A DNA stretch of 64,000 nt from Symsagittifera roscoffensis (lineage: Eukaryota; Xenacoelomorpha; Acoela; Convolutidae). The notes beneath the pieces were generated by a model. The model ran no database searches. It saw only the letters and a list, made by a program, of their open reading frames with translations, and was not told where the DNA came from. A program made the translations under genes and the position numbers. Below, piece by piece: positions 49,274 through 59,120 of this stretch. Every line of letters begins with the position of its first letter. The stretch's first letter is position 1. The stretch lies in assembly GCF_963678635.1 (NCBI RefSeq), contig NC_087068.1, forward strand, positions 17,613,872 to 17,677,871. Direction: 5' to 3'.

Positions 49274-49636
49274 CAGTGGCTTGCGCAGAAAATTTTCTAG
49301 GGGGCGGTTTTTCGACCTTTCTTTTCAAGGTCGACCGATTTGATTTTCCGAGCTCTCCTAAAAAAGTATAAGGACCCTATTTTGTGAAAACGTTTCTGCG
49401 CCGCTGGCAAATTTTTCAAAAAACAGGCCAAAAAAAACAGGCACTTTTTGGAAAACTTCAACCAAAAAATTGCGCTTTTTTCGGCGCGCGCTCCCCCCTC
49501 AAAATTAGTCATATTGGCGTCAAAGGCGCTTTCAGAAAAATTTGATGTTGTTCAGCGAAAATTGAATGAGACCCTATGGAAAAATTTGGCAATCATAATT
49601 GAGGGGGTGGGGGTTGCCCCCCTCGGCACGCTACTG
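49274..49636. mobile_element. hAT-like MITE with 8-bp target duplication (363 bp)
   Basis: The left end CAGTGGCTTGCGCAG and the inverted right end CAGTAGCGTGCCGAG are imperfect inverted repeats of hAT type. The flanks are GGCCCCTA and GACCCCTA, an 8-bp target duplication with one mismatch. The interior has long G/C runs and ggcgtcaaaggcgc words shared with copies at 31021 and 57397. Non-coding. Confidence 0.82.
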
Positions 49637-49887
49637 GACCCCTAAGATTTTATCAGTTGCGAGGATTCAATTTTTATGTCATTATGAAGATTTCAGTTGA
49701 AAATAACGAGGCGGGTTTCGCTCTGTAAGTTCAGGCTGTAGAGCAATAAATTATAAACTAGAGAATTAGAATTCAGTATCATTTAGTTTTCGTAAACTAT
49801 ACTGCTGATAAAAATATAAACACTGGCTCTATTACCTGCGAGATAAGGCCAGAGAAAATTTCTCGACCTGTCCATCTGTGTTCTTGG

Positions 49888-50900
49888 GAGGAATTGAAAA
49901 CGATTTCTTGGGTGTCAGAAAACGCACCGGCAACACTAACGATCAAAGTTCAAATATAAGAATTTAGTTTGTCCCAACACTAATCGTAATCAGAAGCCTG
50001 TTTTATTGTTCTGACTTTTGAAGAATTTCTCGTAACAATTGTGCTCGGTGTGGTTTTTCATTCCGATGAATTAGGTTTGTCCTTTGGCCAATTCTGACAC
50101 TATTTTGTTCCCTATCATTTAGGAAGTATTGGTCTTAAGCTCAAATTTAAAAAGCAACTTAACCAAAGATCCTTTCTTGTTAAGTTACGAAGACTTGAAA
50201 ATTGTAAATTTGACCATTTGATGTTTCGTGCCATTAACGTATATGCGGCAGTTCAATTCAGCTCAGAAACTGTTTTATTTGATTGAAAGCAAGGTACATT
50301 ATTTATTGATATAAATGCGGAGCTTTGCGTCATTTGCGCTACAGCACAAAAATTGCACGGCAGCTAACCAAAAAAATAGGATGAAAGCTTGAATTTGAAA
50401 AAAAAAATGAAAAACAGTTTTATTCGGCATTTTGCAGTTTAATTGTTTGCTTCCAGTGGAGGCTCTTATTACTTTCATTTGTGTTACTAAAGACGACACA
50501 AAACTGGGCCTAATTGAAATTTCTGCCTGGTGTGGATGTCGGCTGTTTGTTTTTCTGATCCAGTGATCGTTCTGCTTACAGTAGGCGCCCCATAATGGAA
50601 TAAAAGTGGCAAAAAAAATATTTAAAAAAACTAGCCAGGAAAGCAAAAACTACAAAAAGCCAGCCATTGAAAAACTAAAAAATGAATTACACAAATCAAA
50701 ATTAGCGAACTTGTCAACGTTCATTAATTGTAAAAGATTTAATTAAAACCTTTAGTGATTCAAAAGTCAAAATCTAATTAAATAAAATCCAATCATACTG
50801 AAAGCCATGTCAAGCCGTTTTTGAAATCAGTTCACAAAACTTGGCCAAAATGGAGTACGAATTCAAACTTTACCTCATTTTTGCTTTATATAGCCTGCAA
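49888..50900 (+). repeat. Segmental duplication, derived copy with internal deletion
   Basis: Parallel to 46114-48450 but lacking the stretch corresponding to about 46680-47960. It begins with the same gaaaacgatttcttggg block and diverged HINE head (about 49998-50280), then jumps to the 3' half of the claudin-like gene. Confidence 0.8.
50421..50645 (+). pseudogene. Partial claudin-like pseudogene (TM3-TM4 region)
   Basis: Aligns with about 47960-48180 of the intact gene: the FGILQF helix, the FVTKDDTK loop and the WMSAVC helix are recognisable at the DNA level (ggcattttgcagtttaattg, aaagacgacac, gtggatgtcggctgtttgt). Start, TM1-TM2 and the GLW loop are missing. Small indels (loss of one A near aaactgggcc, extra bases near tgatccagtg) break the frame. 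A decayed copy within the segmental duplication. Confidence 0.85.
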
Positions 50901-51810
50901 AATTTTCGTACTACAACGTAAACTTCATTGAATATGACCCCATTGAGCTTGCTTGGCGAAACAAAAATTCTCAACTTCATAATTGCTTGAACTCCGAATT
51001 GGCTGAGGAAGAGATTTGTTCCTTGAAGATCTGCTGGATTTGTTACCTATGCACTAACCTTGTCGATTTTTTTCTCTGAGCGTGCTCTCCCAAGGAAAGC
51101 AATCAGCCAAGCCAGTGCCTCTTCGTTCCTCGAAAACTCTAATGAATTGTTGAGCAAATTGTTTTTCAAGTTTTATTGCAAGGTAAAATATTTGTTGTGA
51201 AACTTTTATTGAGACCGATATTATTGATAATTCAACAAAAAATTAATTCGTATTTATAAGTGTTATCAGTGGAAAAAGTATACATTAACACAAGATAAGG
51301 ATGAAAATCTTTTTTGTTCACGCGTTCCCATTTTTGACAATTTTTTTTAGCAAACATACTTTCGACATATATAGCATCGTATTGATGGATAGTATAGATA
51401 GCGGGATAAACTCAACTGATAAAAAAGAGACAGCAATAATTATAAAAGCGTTTCTAAACCAATTAAATACACTCAAGAGATCAACTAATATCATAGAATT
51501 ATATCTAAAAGTGGGTTGCAGGGTTTGCAAATTAATACTACCTCATAGTTGAACTTCAGAGTATCTAGCGCAAGTGAAATGGTGCTGCTTAATTAGGGTA
51601 TAACTAAGGCATATGATGAGGCTTATCAGGCTTTTTGATGTACTTGGATATCAAAATTATGTAACCGTGACAAAAAACTATTGAACAGAGAGGCGAAGAC
51701 GAGCTTTGCCTTTTTTCGGATACAACGAAACAAAATCATTGCAAGCTACTAAATGGTCAGTGAAATGGAAATGATAAAGTGGAAAAACAAACAAAAAAAC
51801 TGAAAAGAAA
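50901..51810. other. AT-rich intergenic DNA
   Basis: An 83-codon frame at 51301-51552 (hydrophobic start, two cysteines near the end) has no recognisable features and no neighbours to support it. Otherwise nothing seen. Confidence 0.4.
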
Positions 51811-52335
51811 TTTCAATCACAGAAAAAAAAGAGAAACACAGCCACCACAACTAGACAAGTTTTAAGTATTTCCCTAGTGGGAACTATGACAAAAAGACGT
51901 GGTTACACGCCAACCGATCCTAAAATAAAAATGCCAAAAGAAATGGTTGACAAAAAAATCAAAATATTTTTGGAGGTACGAAAAGTTCAATCTCAGAAAA
52001 GCAGATAAAAAACACAACCAATAGCGTTAAGCAAGCTTATAATTTTTTCCGAGCGTCCACTAAGCCAACAACACATAGTTAAAGGCCAATTGATCCGAAA
52101 ACAAAAATACCAAAGGGAATGATTTCCATTTTAAAAAATCAATAATTGTTTGGAATTACGAAAAACCCAATCTCAGAAAAACAGACGAGAAACACAACCA
52201 CTAGCACAAAGGAAGCTCTTAGTATTCAGTCAGCCAACTACATGTGGGGTAGACGCCAATTAAAACAAAAAATGTCAAAGAAAACTGTTGTCATAAAAGT
52301 TTTGCGCGATTAAAAAATTTCTTTGAACAAATCAG
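51811..52335. repeat. Degenerate tandem repeat, three units of about 180 bp
   Basis: The anchor caatctcagaaaa...aacacaaccamtag recurs near 51811, 51990 and 52168. A second anchor (acgccaatt.gatcc.aaaataaaaat.cca) recurs once per unit. Units differ considerably, so this is old. The last unit runs into a large inverted repeat. Confidence 0.7.
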
Positions 52336-52446
52336 GTCAGAAGGTAGTATGAAAGTTACAAATTCCAATTTTTTAATCGCAAAAAGTTTTACTACAATTT
52401 CTCTTGACATTTTTTGTTTTAATTGGCATCTAACCACGTGTAGTTA
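52236..52446. repeat. Large imperfect inverted repeat (about 80-bp arms)
   Basis: Left arm 52236-52319 (aactacatgtgg...gattaaaaaat) is complementary to right arm 52368-52446 (attttttaatcgc...ccacgtgtagtt), with mismatches, around a loop of about 48 bases. The left arm is the end of the third tandem unit, so part of the array was copied in inverse orientation. No TSD is seen. Confidence 0.75.
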
Positions 52447-52940
52447 TCATATTTTATCTTATACTAATGCAGAACCAAAAAAATTTAGGCTGAACAAAAT
52501 TTCTAAGCAAAAAAAACAAGAAAAACGGCAACTATGCCAATCAGGTATAGTAACTTAAACAACTACAGGAAATAATCAACGACACTTGGGACTACAATGA
52601 AAACTGAATACATCACAAAACAATTTTGAGGTGGCAACTAAGCCGATAAAACATAAGCCGACGAACTAAAATTCAACTAATTTTCCGGCAAAAAAATTAA
52701 AAATTCAGACACTGAAAGAAAAACAAGATCCGATCGGGACTGGAACCCCTGACGTTAAGTTTCAAAGGCAACTGCATTACCTCCAGACCAAGTGCGATGA
52801 ATTACAGTCTGACTTTTGATTTCATCTGAACCAAATGTAAAGTGATTCAAGTGATTTTTTAAAAATTTTTTAAGCCCGAAAAAAATCCATTTTCCGAAAT
52901 TGATAACGCTTGCTAATCGCAAGCGTAATAATCTTTGATG
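52447..52940. other. AT-rich DNA with a tRNA-like relic
   Basis: On the minus strand at about 52725-52800 there is a word order like a tRNA: TGGTCTGGAGGTAATGC (A-box-like), then about 35 bases, then GGGGTTCCAGTCCC (B-box-like, one mismatch to consensus). Arms do not fold into a full cloverleaf, so it is at most a pseudo-tRNA or SINE remnant. Nothing else recognised. Confidence 0.3.
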
Positions 52941-53105
52941 TGAGTTTTTTTATCATTATAATAATTATTATTCGGATTTTTATGATTATAATTAAGAATA
53001 TTATCATATTGTTTTGACGTTGATTATGATGATTAAAAAAATTATTATAATGATTATTATTTTGATTATGATTATTATGGTTATTATTATGATTATGACT
53101 ATTAT
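52941..53105. repeat. ATT/ATG-type microsatellite
   Basis: Imperfect runs of attatt, attatg and gatt units over about 165 bases. A HINE copy starts at its right edge, inside the same repeat tract. Confidence 0.85.
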
Positions 53106-53106
53106 T

Positions 53107-53603
53107 GTTCCAACTTTTGAAGAAAACGCGGAACTTTTATGCTTGGTGTGGTTTTTTTATTCAGTCAATTTTTGTTGATCGAAAAGTTCATATCAAATTT
53201 TTTTATGCCCCATTGACGATATCGACTACCTAAAATAAAAATTAAAAAATATATTTTACCTCCAATCATTTTTTGCCAAGTTTTGGGAGTTTAAAAATTG
53301 CCAATTTGGCCATGCTCTGGACTAATTTATTCGCACTTTGAAGATTTTTTCCATAATCCTGTAAACGTAACGCGAAATATTTATGCGTGGCGATTCATGT
53401 CGCACAACAAAATTGGTCCAATGTGAATTGAGGCTAGCTAATCAATCGTAATAATTTCGTAAGACTCAAATTTTCACACTTGATCTTTGACATTGTCCAC
53501 ATTTTATAGTTTTCCAAAATTTTACTTTTTCAAAAACCTATTCGATATGAACTAAGCGGCAGTCGAACATTCAAGGCCTTGCCATGATATATGAGCAGTC
53601 TTG
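53107..53603 (+). mobile_element. Older HINE-type element inserted in a microsatellite
   Basis: Head GTTCCAACTTTTGAAG and tail AGTCGAACATTCAAGGCCTTGCC...AGCAGTCTTG are diverged but aligned to the family at both ends (497 bp). The same attatt/gatt microsatellite flanks it on both sides (left of 53107 and right of 53603), which fixes the termini and supports T^T insertion. Confidence 0.75.
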
Positions 53604-54172
53604 TTAAGATTATGATTATTATAATAATTATAATGATTATTAATAGTATTATTATTATTACAAAGCGGCGAAGCTAATTGAAGCTTTTTAAAAACGCTCT
53701 AACTGGCGTTTAATAAGTATTCAGACACAAAAATTGATCAGCAAATAAGCCGGAAAAGGTTGGTTAGACTCCCGTTGAGCAAAACTGTTTTCAATTGAAA
53801 CTTTTGAAAGTTCATATTATGATCATTATCATTATGATTATTATTATGACTATTATTATCATTATTATGATTAAAATTAATCATATTATAATTATTATTA
53901 TGACTATCATTCTGATTTTTATGTTTATTTTTGAAATTATTTTGATGCTGGTTATTCTGCTAATTATTATATCTATTATTATCATATTATTATTAAGATT
54001 TTAAAAATGTTTATCATGATATTTATTCTGATTATTATTATGATTACGATTATGATTATTTTGATTACTATGATTATTATTATGATTATGATTATTATGA
54101 TTATGAGTCGTATGATGATTATGATTCTGACTAATATTATGATTATAATGATTAAGATGATTATTATTATTA
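53604..54172. repeat. ATT/ATG microsatellite blocks
   Basis: Three blocks (about 53604-53665, 53815-54000, 54012-54172) of attatt, gattatt and atgatt units. Long Ile/Met frames read through them are artefacts of low complexity. The sequence between 53665 and 53815 carries a gcggcgaagctaattg block seen in diverged form elsewhere. Confidence 0.85.
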
Positions 54173-54954
54173 CAAGAGGCGAAACTGAGCTTCGCACCAC
54201 TTGCGATACAAAAATGAAAAGAAAAACAAATCGAAAAAATTGAAACAACTAGATCTATTAAAAAAAGTAAGGCTAGTTTCGAAATAAAAAACTGAATAAG
54301 ACAACAAAATGTGTAATAAGCATCGGAAGATAATGTAACCAGCTGTAACAAAGCCGAAAATACTTTGTCAGAAACCCTTTAAGCCGAAAAAACATCGACA
54401 AGACTTCAGACTTCTAAAAATTTAATAAGTCTACCTCAAGCTGAAAAAACTTTATTTGCTAGTCAAAAGAGACAATGTGATGCGAGGACACTAAACCGAT
54501 ATAATATAGGCCAAAACCTATTAAACCCGAAAAAAAAAAGAAAATAAAAAGCCATAAAAATCAAAAAACATTAAGACTAAGAAGATGTTAAGTCCCCCTC
54601 AACCTCAAAACAAAGACATGCAGACACAATATTTTTGCTGTCAAAAGATGCAATATGAGGCCATTAAGTCAATACATTATGCTACGAAACTTCTCAAGCC
54701 AAAAAAAATGAAAAAAAAAATCAAAAAAGCCGGAAAAAATTATTATCATGAAAAACTTGAACTATATTTCTATTGAGAAGTTTAGCATTTTGCGCAATCC
54801 AGAGATGAGCATAAAAAACAGTTTTCCGTTGAAATGACTCGCAATTAGGTCACTACGCCAATAAAAATTGGGCCGAACTCATTTGGGCACAGAATAAAGT
54901 TTTTAAACGAAAAAGTATGTACATATATATTTACTTATAAAAAAAGTGATATAA

Positions 54955-54993
<39 letters not shown>

Positions 54994-55199
54994 GTCAATT
55001 ATAGTAAAATTACAAACAGCAGAAGTTAATCAGAACACTAAAAGTAACTATAAAGTAGAAAAAAAAACCTAACGGAATCCGACAATTTTTTGGAAACGGA
55101 CTACTTCCCGTTTGAACAACAAAATAGGTCCGGTCAGTTTGTCATAATTAAAGCTCGATTTAATGCATACTTATAACTCGCGTAAGAAGCAAATTACTG
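54173..55199. other. AT-rich DNA with old repeat words
   Basis: Contains scattered aagccgaaaa words and a ggcgaaactgagcttcgcacc...cgatacaaaaatg block. The block is also recognisable, diverged, at about 46553, 50318, 51695 and 60572, suggesting an old dispersed repeat. No gene seen. Confidence 0.4.
54957..54990. repeat. (AT)n microsatellite
   Basis: About 17 uninterrupted AT units. Confidence 0.95.
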
Positions 55200-55410
55200 C
55201 GTTCCAAATTGAATTGAGGCCAGCAAATTAATCCTAGTATCACAATCCAAAATACAACCTTAGTATTTTACATAGCGTGTGGGGGATAAAAAGGAAGAAA
55301 CAATGAAAAAAATATATATTTTTTCCTAATTATTTTGTCAATTATTCAACCGAAAAAATTTGCCCTCAGCGCAGTCTTTTCAATTTCAATTGGCCCTACG
55401 CGCAGTCTTG
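55200..55410 (+). mobile_element. HINE 3' fragment, diverged
   Basis: Shares the HINE 3' half in decayed form (ttccaaattgaattgagg, atagcgtgtggggga) and ends GGCCCTACGCGCAGTCTTG, directly abutting the next copy. Confidence 0.5.
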
Positions 55411-55412
55411 TT

Positions 55413-55933
55413 GTAACGAAAGCAACGGAACATTTGTGCTCGGGGTGGTTTTTTTTTCTTCAGACAAATTTGGAGGTTATGAGGGTTTAAAGATTGCCAT
55501 TTTGGCCATTTCGCGCAATAATCCGTGGTAGAAATTGTTCCAAATTGATTGAAGGAAGCTTATTTGCCATAATTAATTTGTTAATAGGAGCTAAATCTAT
55601 CACTTTGTACTTTATATGGCGTGTGGGGGATGGTTTTTACAAAAAAATCTCAAACTTAAAAAAAAATTATTTTTTTATTACGTTTAATAAATTTTTCTTT
55701 TTATTACTGCTCCATAGCACTTGAAAGGGGAATCAAGTATATATTTGGGGAATGTGGGAATGTGGGGAGCTAAAAACTTTGTATGGCGTGTGGGGGGATG
55801 ATTTTCACAAAAAAAAACTCAAATTTAAGAAAATTGTTTTTTTTTTTCATTTTTTTTTCATGTTATTACTTCTCCATAGACGTTGAAAGGCAGTCGAAAC
55901 ATTCAGGGCTTTGCCCTGATACGAGCAGTCTTG
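55413..55933 (+). mobile_element. HINE-type element, rearranged copy
   Basis: The head is shortened (gtaacgaaagcaacggaacatttgtgctcggggtgg) and the interior has a partial internal duplication (two ggcgtgtggggga words, about 55617 and 55787). The 3' end is intact: AGTCGAAACATTCAGGGC, hairpin, ACGAGCAGTCTTG. It ends 8 bases before the stop of the dCMP deaminase pseudogene. Confidence 0.65.
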
Positions 55934-55940
55934 TTCTACA

Positions 55941-56849
55941 TTACAATTTGCTCATCAACTCAATAGTTATCGATTCTTTCACATTCCCAAATTTGCGTTC
56001 TTTCACGTCTGCGCTTTTCATCATTCTCCTAGCAGCTTTGAGCTGTTCTTGATCGTGGTATTTATCCGGGTGGAATCCCTCATGCGCGAAGGACCAAATG
56101 CGCAAAAATAAAAATCAGCCAATCAGATTTCAGTTATCTAAAATTTGGAAAAAAAGTAAACATTTCCAGGGACTGGAGTATTGATATTGGCCGAATATAA
56201 AAACAGAAATATGCAAAATTTTCAAATTGTCATTGACCGCCGCAAAATTGGGACAAATTTTACATTTCAACAATTTCGTAATGAAAGAAGCAAAATATTG
56301 CTTCATTTACTTCATTTTAACTGAATGGCAATTGTTTCTTTTTAAAAATTGACTTTCGGCTAATTTTGTCTTCGGTCCTTGGCTCACAAGTTTTTTCGCC
56401 CATTCGGTCCTTCGCGCATGAGAATAGCCCCCATTTATCCGTCATAAAAATAACCTCAATAATTCCCGACTGAATAAGTATCTTCGTTCGCGCAGTCGTG
56501 GCAGGGAAATAAAGTCACATAAATTTTGCAACCTTTCACTGGATTTGTATTTCTATTTAAAACGGCGTTCATTTCTGCGTGGCAAACGTAAGGGTATTTT
56601 GAGTTTAAAAACTCACTCCCTTTTCCCCATGATACTCATCGTCATGACAACCGACTGGGAGACTATTGTAGCCGACACTGACAATTTTGTTTTCCGAATC
56701 CACGACACAAGCGCTGACTTGTCGGTTCGGATCTTTGCTTCGCTGGGCGGATAAAAGAGCCACTGACATGAAATAATCGTCCCATGTGAGGTAGTCTTTT
56801 CGCTAACACCGTCTTTTGATTTATTCTCTTTAAGCGAAATTGTATTCAT
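55941..56849 (-). pseudogene. DCTD: dCMP deaminase (DCTD-type) pseudogene
   Basis: Minus-strand relic of deoxycytidylate deaminase, the zinc enzyme that turns dCMP into dUMP for thymidylate synthesis. Recognisable in order: [41 protein letters not shown], the zinc/catalytic motif YVCHAEMNAV (about 56570-56600), the second zinc motif LFPCHDC (about 56493-56515), then QSGIIEVIFMTDK, and YHDQEQLKAARRMM near the end, with stop at 55941-55943. Breaks: one-base shifts near 56796-56801 and 56619-56627 (both in AAAA runs), another near 56481-56489, and a 364-bp transposon between MTDK and YHDQ. No introns interrupt the rest, so it may be a retrocopy. The homopolymer shifts could be assembly errors, but the insertion cannot. 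Confidence 0.88.
56069..56432. mobile_element. MITE (Mutator- or Merlin-like) inside the dCMP deaminase pseudogene
   Basis: 364 bp with about 40-bp inverted ends sharing CTCATGCGCGAAGGACC (starts GGTGG at the left, GGGGG when the right end is inverted). It is flanked by a perfect 9-bp target duplication, ATTTATCCG (56060-56068 and 56433-56441). The 9-bp duplication and GG ends suit Mutator-like or Merlin elements; the superfamily is not settled. Non-coding. Confidence 0.88.
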
Positions 56850-57219
56850 CTAATTAGGCCAACTATTCAAACCTGAAAAATCAGAGCTCCACAAACAAAT
56901 TGTCCATAACTTGCCGGTACTATTGAAATCTTTAGAAAAATGCAAATTAATGTATTCATTTAAGCTTGCGCACTACACCACTAAAGGCGCTTTTTTAAAC
57001 AAAATAAGAATATGTTCACTTTTCGCAGCTCAAATAAGCTTATTGCAAAGTTCAATTAAAACAAAGTTCATTTGAAAATAGTTTCGTCTAACTTTTAGTG
57101 TATGCTTTTTGAAACATCGCTTTTTTAAAGGCGTTCAAAACTTTCTTCCAGGATTGTAATGATTCTTTTTCCGGCTTATTTAGATCGACCAAATAGATCT
57201 TTAAGGTCTTTTCTTTAGG
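56850..57219. other. Upstream flank of the dCMP deaminase relic
   Basis: AT-rich DNA with no gene or repeat I can name. Confidence 0.4.
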
Positions 57220-57397
57220 TCTTCCCACTCAAAATTAGTAAATATTGGCGCCAAAAGCGCCTTTAGCAATTTTTAGGGTCCGTTAGCCAAAATGGATATC
57301 TTAAAATAGTACAAAGTGGAGACCCTTTGTGTCAGCAGGGGGTCGAATCTCTGAAGGAGGCAAACGCCCCCCCCCCCTCCCACTAAATCCGCTACTG
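57220..57397 (-). mobile_element. Truncated hAT-like MITE copy
   Basis: The inverted right end reads CAGTAGCGGATTTAGTGGG, then G/C runs, gacccc, caaaggg, actttgtac and ggcgcc...aattttgag in the same order as the copy at 31021. The other terminus is missing. Confidence 0.65.
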
Positions 57398-57483
57398 GAT
57401 ATAGCCAACCTCAGATGGCTCTGCTGACTCCAGAACATCAACCAGACAATACATTATGCACTAGGAACATATTCGACAGAATT

Positions 57484-57580
57484 AATAAAATAAAAAAAAA
57501 TAAAATAATAAAAAAAAAATAATAAAATAACAAAATAAAATAAAATAAAATAAGAAAATAATAAAAAAAAAAAAAAAATT
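57484..57580. repeat. (AAAAT)n low-complexity tract
   Basis: A-rich pentamer repeat of about 95 bases. Confidence 0.9.
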
Positions 57581-58789
57581 CAAACGTTCGAAACTGTTTT
57601 GAAGGCTTAACATCCATAGCTAAACTAAAAATGATCGCCTAATTGGGCGAGTTAAAGCTTAAAAGCTACCGAAGCAAGCTCTCAAGTTATTTTCTAGCTT
57701 GAGTGAATTTGCAAAAAATTGCGAGCACTAAACAAAGAAACAACCTTGTAAATCAGGCTATCAAGTCATAAAAATTATTTTAAACCACTTTGTTCGATAG
57801 CTAATATTGGCTCGAAAAAAAGATGAGAAATCTTGAAACAACCTTTTCAAAATTTTGAAACATTGAAACGCTTGTCTGAAAAAAAATCGGAACAAACCTC
57901 TGAAGCAAGCAATTCAATTACTGAAAATTTGAAACAATTCAAGTTGTTCTGATAGCTTCGATAAATTACCGAAAAAAAATCAAGACCTTTATAAGAGTAC
58001 TCATTGCGTTCATTACCCTTAAAAACTTATCAGAATCAATCTGCGGCTGTGCTATCTGATAAATTGACATTCAGATTCTCAAAAACACTTGCGAATTCTT
58101 TTTTTTGTATTTTTTGGTAGTTAAAAGAATCAATTTTTTTGCAAGCAAATCCGTGGAATTCGACCGGTCTCTCCTGGAACCAAACATACAGGTGACACTT
58201 TGGAAGTTTGAGTGCTCTAGATCTTACCGTGATTTCTCCGCTGCAATAGTCAATTAATCAAACTTAGAGAATATTTCTGACTTTTTACTAACGTTTTTAA
58301 ATTTTTTGTGCTGATGAAGAAAGGAATTGAATTTTAAGGACAGTAACAACCAAAAACAAAAATCTAATAATCAAACTTAGTAGCATTAACGTACGATTAC
58401 AAAACAATTCCCTTCCATTAATTTTCACCAACTAAACAGTCCAAATTGTGTCCAGCGCATTTTTTCAAGATCTATAAAAACTTATCTTTTCAAGTTTCAG
58501 CTTTCCAGTAACCTAAATGGGAAAACAAATCAAAGAAGTTCAATCGATCTTCTTTCAAAACTTGAAATTTTAAGCAAAAGCAAGAAAAACAGCTATTCTG
58601 ATTTAAAAAGTCTCAAAACATATAATTTTTGGGTTTTCGAAAATGGGTGAAAATCACAATTAGAAATTGTTTTTACTATCAATACAAAATGGAAAATCAA
58701 GAGCGTTGTTTTCAATATCTTCAAGACTAGTCAACCAAAAACAGGCAATGAGGCACTAAAAACTCCTTAAGTTGTTATCCGGAAAGTGT
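57581..58789. other. AT-rich intergenic DNA
   Basis: No genes, repeats or RNA features recognised. Confidence 0.4.
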
Positions 58790-59120
58790 AAATGTTAAGG
58801 TGAATTTTCAAGGTAAACTTGGGTTAACTTAAGGTAAAAACCAAAGTAATTTCACCTGAATTTTTAATGTAAAATATAGGTGAGTTAAGGAAATAGTTTA
58901 GGTGGCTTAAGGTAGTTTTACTTATTTAGTTAAGGTAACTTTTTAAGGTAAATTTGGGGTGACTTGAGGTAAAAAAAATAAGGTAATTTCGCGCAGATTT
59001 TAAGGAAAAGTTGAGGCGCGTTATGTTAGTAGTCGAGGTGGATTGAGGTAAGGTTAAAGTGAGAACCTTTTGCCTCAACTGTTGAGTTATTTTTGGATAC
59101 TTTTTAAGGTAAATTTACGT
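58790..59120 (+). repeat. Irregular TTAAGGTAA/TTAAGGTGA word field
   Basis: Roughly fifteen occurrences of aaggta, ttaaggt or aggtga-like words in about 330 bases, all in one orientation, with spacing that is not constant (about 10-35 bases). It reads like an eroded minisatellite or a cluster of binding sites. No counterpart elsewhere in the window. Confidence 0.6.

Noticed and set aside
51301-51552. 83-codon frame with hydrophobic N-terminus
   Set aside because: Length is compatible with chance in AT-rich DNA, and there is no homologue, motif or splice context to support it.
52725-52800. Minus-strand tRNA gene
   Set aside because: A- and B-box-like words are present, but the anticodon, T and acceptor stems do not pair.
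53795-54248. Ile/Met-rich frames in both strands
   Set aside because: Products of ATT/ATG microsatellite sequence, not genes.
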